Assembly (NCBI GenBank): GCA_005406025.1
Contig: BGZK01000091.1
Span: 62,001 to 126,000 of the forward strand
Reading direction: 5' to 3'
Length of the DNA stretch: 64,000 bases
Source of the DNA: Eumeta japonica
Lineage: Eukaryota; Arthropoda; Insecta; Lepidoptera; Psychidae
The translations under genes and the position numbers were made by a program. The notes under the pieces are model-generated. The model was not told where the DNA came from and did not search any database. It saw only the letters and a program-made list of their open reading frames with translations. Below are positions 1 to 11,435 of this stretch, piece after piece. Positions within the stretch are counted from its first letter, which is position 1, and the number at the start of each line of letters is the position of its first letter.

Positions 1-89
1 GTGATGTGTTTTTGTCGTGGCCACGTCGACTATTGAGTAAAAAGAAGTAAGCACTGCGTACAAGGAACTTTACTATTATTTTTTTAAAT

Positions 90-130
90 AAGCTTACCGC
101 CTATTCCCAGAAGGATAGGCACTATGAATT
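90..130. repeat. Short dispersed repeat with hairpin core
   Basis: A motif with a core of the form CCTATTCCCAGAAGGATAGG, which can fold on itself, recurs at 16526-16572 as GCCC..CCAGAAGG..GGGC followed by a similar flank. Two diverged copies in one window suggest a fragment of a dispersed lepidopteran repeat. The parent family is not recognised. Confidence 0.4.
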
Positions 131-479
131 TTCAGATAGTATGATTTTATAAACTTTTTAGAAGTGATAAAATAAAAAAAGAACTGATGATGTAGCATGA
201 TGTATTAAAATATTAACATAGTAAAGCATTTTTTATTATTAAACATTCGTTACAATAGATCGTCAATGTATATTTCTTTATTTTTTGTATTACATACTCA
301 TATACACTTTTGCATAGGTGCAATTATACGCACAACATTGATGCATTTGAGCAATAATCCCGCTGTTAAACAAAATCTGTCGTTAAGTATATATGTACAA
401 TTTTATAGTTCGCTTCTAATTAGCAATGCCACCTATCGGGATGAAGTGGCGCTTTATCTCCAAAATGAACGTTTAATAT

Positions 480-900
480 GACCATACGAATAAAGGCAGC
501 GCTTTCTACTTTTCGACCATCGACGACTCACGTACAGTAGGTACGAGGCGAGTATTAGCGGCCCGGTAGACGCATATACTTATCCGGGGTATGTACCTAC
601 ATGCACGGTATAATAAAAAGTGGCGCTCTCACCGTTAGACGGCCGAGAGCGCGTCGTCAAAGTGTCGCGCGCGCACAATGGTGAAGCTTTTCGGTCGATC
701 TCTTACAAAGCGAACGTAACCGCCTCAGTTCTAAACGATTACGTACCGACAATGGTACCGTTCGAAATTACTCCGCCGGTTTGCCGCGCCGACCGTCTTA
801 ATGGGGTGTAAGCAAACATGTCGACTACGGAACTTACTTCATCTATCGCCCGTCGTCGTGGCGAATCCAAACTTTATCATCGCAAACATTATTGCAACAA
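480..900. other. CpG-rich patch, no gene recognised
   Basis: This stretch is clearly richer in CG dinucleotides than its AT-rich flanks, with runs such as GCGCGCGC near 667. Short open frames occur on the plus strand but resemble nothing known and have no splice context. It could be a regulatory island or an old repeat. Confidence 0.3.
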
Positions 901-1087
901 GAGCTCGAATGTAATCATCCCATTTTTAGCGCAAACCAAGCACTTAATCTATATGAATTTGGTATCATTATACAGAAATTTTTTTTTATTATTCAATAAA
1001 AAATTGTGTTTTATTGAACTATTTGCATTTATATCGAGTTCATTTCATTTCAGACATTTTCATTTTCGACATTGTCGTATCAGATCT

Positions 1088-1363
1088 TAATCACCCCACT
1101 TCTGAGGCGTACCCTCCCACAGTCTTTTTATGTTAAGCTGTGAGGCTTAGACCTAAGGTACTTCGCGCTGCCCCGTGCGGGTTAGGGGCTGCTAGCGACC
1201 AATGCAATAAGAATGTCTCAAACTGAAGGCTTGACGTGCTTCTGGGGCAGGGACGACTGATTAATTCAATTTTGGTTGAAAACGCATTGGGCAACTCGCC
1301 CGTCAGAATCAGACCCGATACTTTCTGGTTCCAAGGCAACACTGAGCCACCTCCGCTCATCAA
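1088..1363 (-). repeat. Dispersed repeat with a 76-codon open frame
   Basis: On the minus strand an open frame of 76 codons (1133-1363) runs into a tail reading roughly GACTGTGGGAGGGTACGCC then GTGGGGTGAT. The same tail, diverged, ends the tRNA-like SINE at 23922-24180 (GATTATGGGAGGGTAC, then AGGGTGAT). The shared tail marks this as part of a dispersed element. The peptide is not recognised and is probably not a cellular gene. The open frame may be a by-product of the locally higher GC content. Confidence 0.4.
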
Positions 1364-2079
1364 TTACAATATTGAAAATTATTTAATACTGTCATCTATT
1401 GATACTACTGTGTACCACGCCCATTGATAAGAATAGTGCATGTGTTAACGGTAATACTTAATTGATGCAGTCAGACAGCAAGGATTACTATATTACAATT
1501 CACAAATTTTTTTTACAAGATGTAACAAATTTTATTCAACCTTGCCCATGAAAAGAACGGTAGCGGCCTAAAAGATCAGCGCCTTTGAATCTCATAGTAG
1601 CACTCTACTTAGTCGATTTAAAGCAGTCGCACCGTGTCTCAGAGAGCACGTTACTCTGCGTTAGTCTGTCGATCCGGACGTCGACATCGCATTGGCGAGT
1701 GTCGTTGACCAGCGGGGGTCCAGGGGGGACTGCCGCTCTCTCCTCTCCTGAAATTCTGAAATAAAAAGTTGTGCGAGGGTAATATACCTCAATAGCGAGG
1801 TGGTTAAAATCGTAGGTAAACCTCGAAAATAGATGAAAATCTCGACATAAGCAATCTATTGTGGGCACAGTAAAACGTAAACTGCCATTACTCAAATTAG
1901 TAATAAAGCTCGTGCATACATAATTATATCACGTATCACAGAGCAGAAAATCAATAATTAATTAATAGATAATTTTTAGACAGAATTAAAAAGTCGGTGC
2001 ATCGAGGCGATCGATCGAATGCATAACCTAGACCAACCCGTGAAAAAAAGAAAGGAAAACAAGAGACTGGCCGTCCTCT

Positions 2080-2620
2080 AATTACCGCTTCAGTGACCGC
2101 GCGTTCGTCGACCTCGACGGGAAAACTGACGCCGGCGCATCGAAGATACGAAGCGCCGAAATCGACAAGAGCATACGACGCCGCGTTAGTGACGCCGTAT
2201 GCTTGTGTAGCGACCCTTCGGTCGCTAGCGCGCACACGCAGCCGACCGTCCCTATCCGCTAGCGGCGCGCAGCCACCGCGGCCGGCGCTCACCTGCGCGT
2301 GCTCGTGCGCGTATCGTACACGAGCAGGCAGGCGGCCGGACGGCCCGTGCGCGCACCGCGCGGGGCGTTACGCGGCCGATAGGCGATGTTAACGCCCGTT
2401 CAGTTTTGCCAAGGCTTGAGTGTATTTTTGGAACGTGTCAATATAAGCAAGAATTGTAATTTTAGAAGCGACACGTCATCCGGCCCGTGCGCCGTATGAT
2501 TGAATTCTCTCCAGTGCGATATACTTGAAAGAGCGCGCACCGGCTAAATATGGAGCGAAGATCCATTTACTCGCGGCCGCCCGCGCAGCTCTATGCGCCG
2601 CCGTGGCCGACTGACACGTC
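2080..2620. promoter_or_regulatory. CpG-rich island
   Basis: About 500 bases of strongly CpG-rich sequence (for example around 2225-2390 and 2565-2605, with NotI-type GCGGCCGC at 2574) sit inside AT-rich DNA. Overlapping open frames on both strands are what high GC produces and none resembles a protein. A promoter or enhancer inside the presumed MTA intron is possible. No TSS motif was identified. Confidence 0.4.
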
Positions 2621-4240
2621 GATTTAAATCGATACAGGTGGTGTACTCACAATTGATTGTCCGTTACAAATTTTACAACTAATAAAACCATTTACAAATG
2701 AAGTGACGGCTTCTATTGAACGATTGTAATGGATCGATAAAATATATTAAAAAACGAGTGCCATCTGATATTATACAAGGGAGACGCCCTGATTCAGCGT
2801 TGCAATCAGTAAGAAGGTCACATCAAGAGGCGTTCTGGGTTGTATTGCCACAAACACGTTTAATTTCGTTTATAATCTTCAATACGTTTATAAACGTTCC
2901 TACACGACATCCATTACTCTACCTAGTACACTATAAGCACAGATGATACCTAATAATGCGATCACAACCCCAAATTCGTGTATAAAATTCAAATAAAATG
3001 AAAATTTGGTATAAATATTGATAAAGAAAAGAAAAATATATTCCGTTGCGCGATAGCGATTTCTACCATACAGTTGAATGTTTTAATGCACACGTTGAGA
3101 ATATGGAGGTTTCAAAACGACATTTCTCTTCATTTTTAAAGCAAATGTTATCTTAAAAATGGTCAAATACTAAATTTTTATATGAACTTATTTTAAAGTT
3201 GATAAAAGTTCTCTATTATTCAGGTTATTGTAAAAATGTAATATTTTAATCACATTAATAAAGTACTTAAGAATGAGAATGAACTTACTATGTAATCTAA
3301 TATTTCACCATCAATATAAGAATAAAATTTCCGAATTTAGATTAATTTTCAACATTTATTTATTTCGGTTCTATTGTTGGGTAACATTAAATATTTCAAT
3401 TCAATTCTTAAATGAACTGAAGACTCAATAATAACTTATAGTTTTTTAGAATTTACTTTACAAATAGTCCACAAAACTATAATTTAAAAGTGCCCAGATT
3501 TTCGTAACAAAAATTGCACAATTTTTATCGTGTCGCAAGAATAAGACACAATAACCAATGTGCTTGGCGTTGAAAGGAGTTTTAAAAAAAAAGTATCTAA
3601 TTCTATATATTACATACATACAAAAGCTTGTTCTTATCTCCCAGAAGGGTCACAGACCAATTTCGAACACATGTAATTCAATGTATAAATAACCTTGTTA
3701 TAGTCTGCCTCCAGAGGTGAGCGATAAAAAAAATGTTGCTATGCAATTTGTAGATATTATACTAATAATAAAATGATTTCTGTGCAAAAGGTAATACTTG
3801 TTTATAGCAGTATTTTTGGTTTTGTTAAGGCAAAAGAATTGTAACGTTTAATTACATTTATAATGAAGTATACGCATGCATTTTATTTAATTATGTGGCA
3901 AAATACGATTTAGAGATCCCTTAGTTACACCAATCTTCAGCTCAAATTTGGTGCTTTCATTTCTTTACGTCTTACGATATTTCTTTGATCTCATGAATAA
4001 TTTTATTGAACAGAATGTCCTTTAATATACGACTGTAATAGTATCTTTTCTAATATATAATGTATACGAAAGGTACTTAGTTTGTTTATTTGTGTCAAAG
4101 ATCAAATGAAAACAAATAATACAGAAATTTCCACAGTTATAATTTGATATGGAGAAATAAATTAGATATTTAGCCGACGCGGCCATACAATTTCTTAATT
4201 TTTTACTCCTATTTATTACATATTTCCAGCAGCAAAACAG

Positions 4241-4412
4241 ACTTAGATCAGTATCGAGATCGGAACGGAGGACGGGCCCCAGATCGACATCAGAGCCGGG
4301 ATCGGCTCCGGATTAAGAGCGAGGTCGAGAATAGATTACGATAGGATACGAATATAATAAGAAAAAAAAATTATAATCATGCTACGTCCACGCGGGCAAA
4401 GCCGTGGGAAAC
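4241..4412 (+). mobile_element. Degraded Helitron-like unit with hexanucleotide array
   Basis: Bases 4241-4345 form a degenerate six-base array built on variants of GATCGG/GAACGG/GAGCCG. They are followed at 4382-4412 by a tail like CTACGTCCACGCGGGC..GCCGTGGG, which matches the hairpin-bearing 3' tail of the Helitron at 39537-40718. The same order, array then tail, is seen at 55433-55570 (plus) and 58540-58790 (minus). I infer one non-autonomous Helitron family carrying the array; the exact termini are eroded here. Confidence 0.5.
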
Positions 4413-6439
4413 ATATATGTTTATACGTATGTTACATACAAATGCCTCGTTCGATTTACTTTACGGTAACAGGTACCGGCAGTTATTCACGAAATTTTTG
4501 TAAAACCTGGCATTTCTTCTTTAATCTATAAATAATAATAATTACAGAGTTAACGATGAAATATCGGTAAAAATTCGCATCGAAACAAACGATCGCATGT
4601 GATAAACTATGCGACACCAAAAGTATATCCACAATCGACTTTGCAGCGGCAATACTAGTTTTATCTTGACGTACATCCGCCGTCCGCCGCCGCGCCGTCG
4701 GCCAGGGACTAGGTACCTACCTATGAACTAATAAAACAATTTACCGGAATTAGGCGGGCTCTGTGAAAGGATAATTATTCATAAAAAAAAAAGTATATTC
4801 TTTTACTATATAACCTCTATTTTCTTAATTTCGACACGATCGCAGACCTAACCTAATCAAAATATAATATTTCAGACAACCCAATTATCCGATTGATAGT
4901 CTAGAATATCGATGCACAGCGTAGGCAACTAGACTAATTTTGTAGAAACTATCGAGACGTAATGAATATTTTCTATCCATATTTATGGAACAATAAGTTC
5001 TTTTGTATATGATTGAAGGTAATGAGCGGGTCGGTTGAGCGTTAATTTCTTAGCTCCCTTAGGCAGAGGACGGGCAACATTTTCAAATAATTGTAGTTGT
5101 AGTCAGATAAAGGTCATTTTGAAACCTCACCATTAGGTATCCCGTTTTTTTTTTTAATTCCATAGCCAGTTTAACCAACGATAATCAATAAAAGGATTCC
5201 TGTTTGCTTCTTCACATATTAGGCTTATTAGAAAACTGAGCTTCATTCTCGTCCTTTTCAATTAAATTTCGTTTTTCTGTGCAGATACGTTTGATTTTAT
5301 ACTTCATCACATTTAAAAGCTCGGCGCTATCTGTAGGCGCCGGTTCGTACAGAGGTACAAGTCGAAAGCGAGCGCATTCTTTTGGATTGAGATAAAATGT
5401 CAAACGGTCTGACAATTCAAATATCACGTACGTAACTTTCTATTCAGAATTCTTTAGTCACACATCTCTAGTTTTAAAAAGTCACATGTTACCAATTAAC
5501 GCGTCCGCATACACGGCGTTTTCATCCCAACGACTTTGTCATGCTCAGAGTGTGATTAATTGCATACCTACAATGCAAGTAATGAATGCGACGATGATTC
5601 ACGAACTTCAATTCTAAAAATCTATGATTGCGTTGAAAAAGCAACGTCGAACGTCACATTTCGTTGAAATCGATCAAAACATCGTTGTCTAATACCTTTT
5701 TTTATTGCTTGACTGATATATTTATAAAATCTAAATACCTTTTGAGCTCAAAAAACCGCATCGAGTGCCGTAATTCTTGTTCAAATCGGTCGCTTCGTTT
5801 AAAAGATATTTTTGACAAAATATTTGAAAAATAAAAATTAGGTCATTGTCGTTTTATATCTCTAATAATTTTGAAGAAAACACTGATGAATTTAATCTCG
5901 AAAATGTAAGTAATAATATTTTCGTGTTTTTCGAGGTCAAAAACATTGTTACTCAAAATAATACGGGAAATTTTGGGACTGGTCTGCAAAGTAGACAGTT
6001 GCCTAATTTTTTTTTTAATTAAAAACGTTTTTCGATCGCTTCAATAGGGGATCCTTTCTCAGCAAAAATGCGTACGCACGCTAATGTCGTGAGATCTATG
6101 CTTAGGTGAACGATTGAGGTGTTAAAAGGTGCGTATGGACAAGGATCATAAGGTGAAAAAATTTTGATATAATTTGATAATATTTTATATCATCGCAAAA
6201 AGAATCCGCCAAAAATGGCTGTTTATAAAGAGGTTTCTAAAAAGAACTTTTAAACGTATTTAGTTATTTCTTTTTTTTTTAATTTCTTCCTTTATATTTC
6301 AAATTTTCGAAATCATGTTTTTTTTAAATCGCACTTTTCAGTACTAATATTGATATTCGTGCGGGAGTGCTGGTATTGGTTTAAAATGATTAAAAACATT
6401 AATTTTTACATATCAATAGATATTATCTTTTTCTCGAGC

Positions 6440-6875
6440 TTCTAGTCTATTGGAAACACCTTAAAAGATCCTCAAATACGTTCGTTGCAGATATTGTCTG
6501 TTACGTCCCCCGCATATTTGACTATATTCATCTCCATAGTACGCAGTTGTAGCTCGTGCTTTTAGAGGACAAGTCCAGCATTCCGCGTCGTAAGTCATGG
6601 CTTATCTCACAGCGCTCTTATAAACTTTGCCTTTACTATAGGCATGCCACTAACTACTACCACACAGTATGTCTAAAAGGGATCGCTGCTTTAGCGATAC
6701 TGCGTCTACTCGATGGCTTACGTCTTCCTTTGCTTCTATGGATTGTCGATATGGACTAAAGTTATTTAGAACAGTCACTTCAGGTAGTGCCTTATCGATT
6801 CCCATATATTACGATTCAACTATACACCCCCTCCAAAATCGCACTACTGTACTGTTTTAAGTCGTATGCACATGT
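6440..6875 (-). mobile_element. LINE relic, C-terminal end of a reverse transcriptase ORF
   Basis: Read on the minus strand with frameshifts and stops, the region gives EDVSHRVDAVSLKQRS, then KGKVYKSAVR and AMTYDAECW, then TMEMNIVKYAGDVTDN and ICNERI. This is the order of the region downstream of the catalytic core in lepidopteran non-LTR retrotransposons (DVSHRI..W.KWR, GKFYRTAIRPA.LYGSECW, EMRML.WM.G.T..D.I.NE.I). The catalytic palm is missing and several stops interrupt it, so it is dead. The LINE clade was not determined. Confidence 0.65.
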
Positions 6876-7201
6876 CACGACTTACTTTTTGAAAATCTTT
6901 TGCAACTAAAACACTGCACGTCGATTAAATATAACATAACCAGGGTGGCTTTGCTTGCAGATTGCGTTATCTAGGTGTGCGAATATGTTGAGAAAAATCG
7001 TTCACCTGAGCGCGTGATGCAAATTAGGATAATATTGTACTTATGTCTGTATATTCACTATATGTCGTGTAGGTTTTTTCCTTCTGAGTATCTAGAGCCG
7101 AAATCTGCCGTTTCATTTCGAATTTCAAATCAATTAACTTTCCAACACATAAAAAATACTTATTGAATTTATGACAACAACCAAAAATAGGGAATTAAAT
7201 A

Positions 7202-8469
7202 TTGGGTTGGGGAAAAACCTTTTTCGTATTTTGTATACAAATTCCAGATAATTTTTCATCACATTTTATTTACATTTAATTATATTCAACAACTTGTTCC
7301 CATTTTGTAGGTAGTGGCATAATCTCATTGCTGTAGAAATGTTGGGACTTCTGATCAAAACACTGCAATAAATAGTTTTGGCAGTCCTCTCTTGATGTTA
7401 AACCTAACACTACCTAAAGAATTCTGAAGAAACCGAAACAGGTGAAAATCTGAGGGTGCAAGATCAGGGCTATATGGTGAATGTATTAACACTTCCCGAC
7501 CTAACTAATATTTGCTGAATGGCTAAAAATGTATGTGGTCTGGAGTTATGTTAAAAAACCACTTTCTGTTGTTGATCAATTCTGGCCGTTTTTCTTCTAC
7601 TTCTTGTTTGGATCTCGTCAGCTGTTGACAGTAGAGATACTAATTAATAAGTTTTCCTGGCCGTAAAAAGTCATAATGAATAATACCCTTCCAATCCCCC
7701 CATACACAACATCAACTTATTGCGAGTTAATCCAGGTTTCGCCATAGTCTGTGGAGTTTGCTTACCTTTTAACCATGATTTTTTTAGCACGTTTTTGTCG
7801 TAGATAATTGTAAAATGGAATCCATTTTTCATCACCAGTGATCAATCTTTTCAAAAAGGGTTCGATTTTATAAATTTTCAATAGTGAATCGCAAATGAGT
7901 ACATGATTCATCAGATTTCTTTCAGTGACCTCGTGTGGGACCCAAGTATTGAGCCTTTTTGAAAATCTAGCTTTTTTCAAATGGGTCAAAACTGTTTCGT
8001 AGTCAACCCCCAACTCTTCAGCTATGTCGTAAGAACTAATATGCCGATTTTGCTCTACTTTTTCCAAAATGGCATCGACTTTATCCATAGGAGGTGGACC
8101 AGAGCGAGGTTCATCTTTGACATCAAAATTACCGGACTGAAAAGGCTTGAATCAGTTTTGTGCTACTCTTACCGACACTGCATTAGGTCCATAAACGTCA
8201 CAATTTTTTTTTTGAGGCTTGTGTCGCATTTTTCCTTTTTTAAATAAAACTCTAAAATGTATCGAATTTTTACGTTAGATTCACTCATTTTGCTGGACAA
8301 AAAAATAATAGAAAAATGGCGAGACACTGTTTTTACTTTTTGTTTTTCTTTTTTTAAAATGTCTTCTATTTAATAGTATCAAAACTAGCCAGATACAAAC
8401 AACACAAGTAAAGAGATTTTACTGCAATATTTTACTTATGAAATACGAAAAAACCTTTTCCCTGACCCA
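7202..8469 (-). mobile_element. Mariner transposon, full-length but inactive (copy 1)
   Basis: The ends are inverted repeats: the left begins TTGGGTTGGGGAAAAACC and the right ends GGTTTTTTCG..GGGTCA in reverse. Both are flanked by TA, as expected for the mariner family. At 7762-8088 (minus) a 108-codon fragment of the transposase remains, with the YDIAEELGVDYETVLTHLKK helix-turn-helix segment, WVPHEVTERN and the first catalytic aspartate in ITGDEKWI. The expected length is near 345 residues and the rest is broken by frameshifts and stops. Two more copies of the same family lie at 10192-11435 and 34386-35552. Confidence 0.9.
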
Positions 8470-9084
8470 TAATATATAGTACGATGTATGGGTCTAAAAG
8501 CATTTTAATGTGTAGTGTTTCGCTATGTAAAGCAGTTAGCAAATATAAAAAAAAATAGGTTTAAAAATTTTCAATATTTTTTTCGATGTCTTTCCGTTTC
8601 TTAATATTTACACTATGTAACCTAAAAATGGGTAAATTCTAGAATGTTGAATGAATAAATTCTAGATAATTTGCATATTTATTTTTATATTTGATGGCAA
8701 CACCTGCAAATCACGCAGACGGTTGCGACAACTTTTCACTACATATGACGGCATTATTGAATATGTTTAATATACAATCAACAATTTCACTCCGGCGAAA
8801 TTTCCAACGACAGGACAAGAAACTTATTACGTATGTGAATATGTACATATTGGATCATTAAGTACTAACGTAGCATAAGGAGGCAATAGAGAACTTCCAG
8901 GAATATTTTAGCTATAAAGATCGTACATGTTGGGGCAAACGTAATATATTCGTGATTTAGTGAAATAAAAAAAAATCCTCAATTTTATAAAACTGAATTA
9001 CTACAAGAGTTATAAAATTTAAAGAAGCTAAATAAGAACATCATAAATGCTCATACGACCGTTTCTAAAATTGTAGATATGATA

Positions 9085-9850
9085 GCCTTAGGTCTTCGGC
9101 TTCGCCCGCGTGGAATTCGGTTTGTCGCAAAGTTTTAACGCAATTCAACCCCCATCCTTATTCATCAGCGCACTCCCCCTCCACCTAGCATTTTTTCAAT
9201 AAGTCGAGCGCGTCGAGATCAGAAGGTCGAGTGTATACTAGGTTTCAGCCTGCGGCTTCGCCTGCGTGGAATTCGGTCCGCCACATAAAGTTTTTATCGC
9301 AACTCAACCTCCTTCCTCATTCATCAATCCTCTCCCTCTCCAGCCCCACCCCACCTTGTATGTTTTTAAATAAACCAAGCGCGTCGAGTTCAGAAGGTCG
9401 AGTTATTATAGATATATTAGATACTAGCTTTACGCCCGCGGCTTTGCCCACATAGAATTCAGTCCGTCACCATAAATTTTTTATCGCAACTCAACCCCTT
9501 TCCTAATTCAACAGTTCACTCCCCACCCACGCCTTCCAGCGCGTGCATTTTTTTAATAAATCGAGCGTGCGGGATCAAAAGGTAAAGTGTAGGTTTTAGT
9601 TTTTTTTTTGGACGTTATTGTTTGTTTGTTTATTGTGATATCTCCAGTATCCATTGAGGATAGCAATTATTTACTTTGTAACTTTTCAGGCTAGATTTTT
9701 AAACAAGGATAACTTTTTCTTGACGACCGATTTAAGTGAAATAAAGTTTATATTCTGCTAAAACCAAGCGAAAACCCTGTAAAATCTGTTCAGTGACTTT
9801 GAAAGTGTACGCGGACAGAAAGACAGTGAGACAAAAATTTAAAAAATCGG
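9085..9850 (-). mobile_element. Three tandem Helitron-type 3' tails
   Basis: Three diverged units begin near 9090, 9238 and 9424 with a variant of (C/T)TAG..GCGGCTTCGCCCGCGTGGAATTC and each ends with a variant of TCGAGCGCGTCGAG..CAGAAGGT. On the minus strand the unit starts are Helitron 3' ends (hairpin, then CTAG in units 2 and 3, CTAT in unit 1). Sequence to about 9850 looks like the body of the last element. Tandem Helitron ends can arise by end bypass or nested insertion. No helicase coding sequence is seen. Confidence 0.6.
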
Positions 9851-10191
9851 TATGTTGTATCACATTATTTTTCTCTATTTTTCATATATATCTTCAATAT
9901 CCAGACATACTGGATTCTACTGTTTCGTTATATGTATAGATTAAAAGATGCATAATAAAGTTGAAGAAACTTCAAAAAGGCAGAATGCTTAAAATGAATC
10001 TAAGTTATTTTCATTATTCAGCATTGAAAATAAACTGTAAGCATGAGCGATGTGAAACCTTCGTGAGAATCTAAATGTAGAAGTGGGCTTTAAAACTTAA
10101 AATAATAAATTGTGATTCGAATACTGAACTTTTATTACTACGTCATAGGAAGGATCATCAATGATGAGTTTTATATGATTAATATATATAT

Positions 10192-11435
10192 AAAGTCGTG
10201 GAAAATGTTTTCCATATTTTATATATAAATTCAAATTAATTTTTATGATATTTTATGTACAATTAATTATAATATATACATGCCATTTTGTTCAACAACT
10301 TGTCATTTTGTAGGTAATGACATAATCTCATTGCTGTAGAAATTCTGGGATTTCTGATCAAAAAAACTGAGACAAGTAATCTTAACAGATGTTAACTCTT
10401 GATGTTAACCTAACACTACTAACACTACCTAAAGAAATCTGAAAAGACCGAAACAGATGAGGGTGCAAGGAAAGGGCTATATGGAAAATGTATTAACACT
10501 TTCCAATCAAACTCTCTCAATATTTGATGAGTGGCTAAAGATGTGTGTGGTCTGGAATTATCATGGTGCAAAACCACATCCTTTCTGTTAATCGATTCCG
10601 ACCATTTTTTCTCTACTTATTGCTTGAGTCTCATCAGATATTAGCAATGAAGATCCTAGTTGATGGTTTTGCCTGGCAGTAAGAACTCATAATGAATAAT
10701 ACCCTTCCAATCCCAACAACATATACAATTGCATCAACTTATTGCGAATTAATCCGGGTTTCGCTATAATTTGTGGAGCTTGCTTGCCTTTAGACCATAA
10801 TCTTTTTCGCACTATCTTATGTGATCCATTTTTCATCACCAGTAATCAGATTTTTCAAAAATGGTTTGGTTTCATTATATTTCAGTAGAGAACTGCAAAA
10901 GACTACACAATTCATAGGTTTTTTTTCAGTAAGCTCGGGTGGGATTCAAGTATGGAGCTTTTTTGTATATTCAGCTTTTTCAAATGGGTCAAAATTATTT
11001 TGTGGTCACTCTCCAGCTCTTCAGCTATGTCATAAGAAAAAATGACATCGACTGTATCTGTAATAGGTCCACCAGAGTGAAATTCATATTTGACATCAAA
11101 ATTACTAGACCTAAAAATACTTGAATCAGATTGTGCTGCTCTTATCGACAATAATGAACATTAGAAATTTTTTCGCTACTTTTTTCGCATTTTTCCCTTT
11201 TTTGTAATAAAACTCCAAAATGTATCTTATTTTTATGTGAGATTCACTCATTGTGTGAACAGAAACACAATAGAAAAATGGAGATATGTACACTATTTAT
11301 ACTTTTTACTTTTCTTTTTTAAAATGTCATTTACTTAATGGTATTAAAACTAACCAAATACAAACACTGCAACTAAAGAGATTTTACAGCAACTTTTTAC
11401 TTATTAAATATGAAAAAACTTCTTCCTCAATCTAA
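10192..11435 (-). mobile_element. Mariner transposon relic (copy 2)
   Basis: The segment is colinear with the mariner at 7202-8469 along its whole length, including the AATCTCATTGCTGTAGAAAT and ATGTGTGTGGTCTGGA blocks and a right end reading TATGAAAAAACTTCTTCCTC. The transposase on the minus strand is broken throughout; only pieces such as YDIAEELESDHKIILTHLKK can be read. It is more diverged than copy 1, particularly at the left terminus, which suggests an older insertion. Confidence 0.8.
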
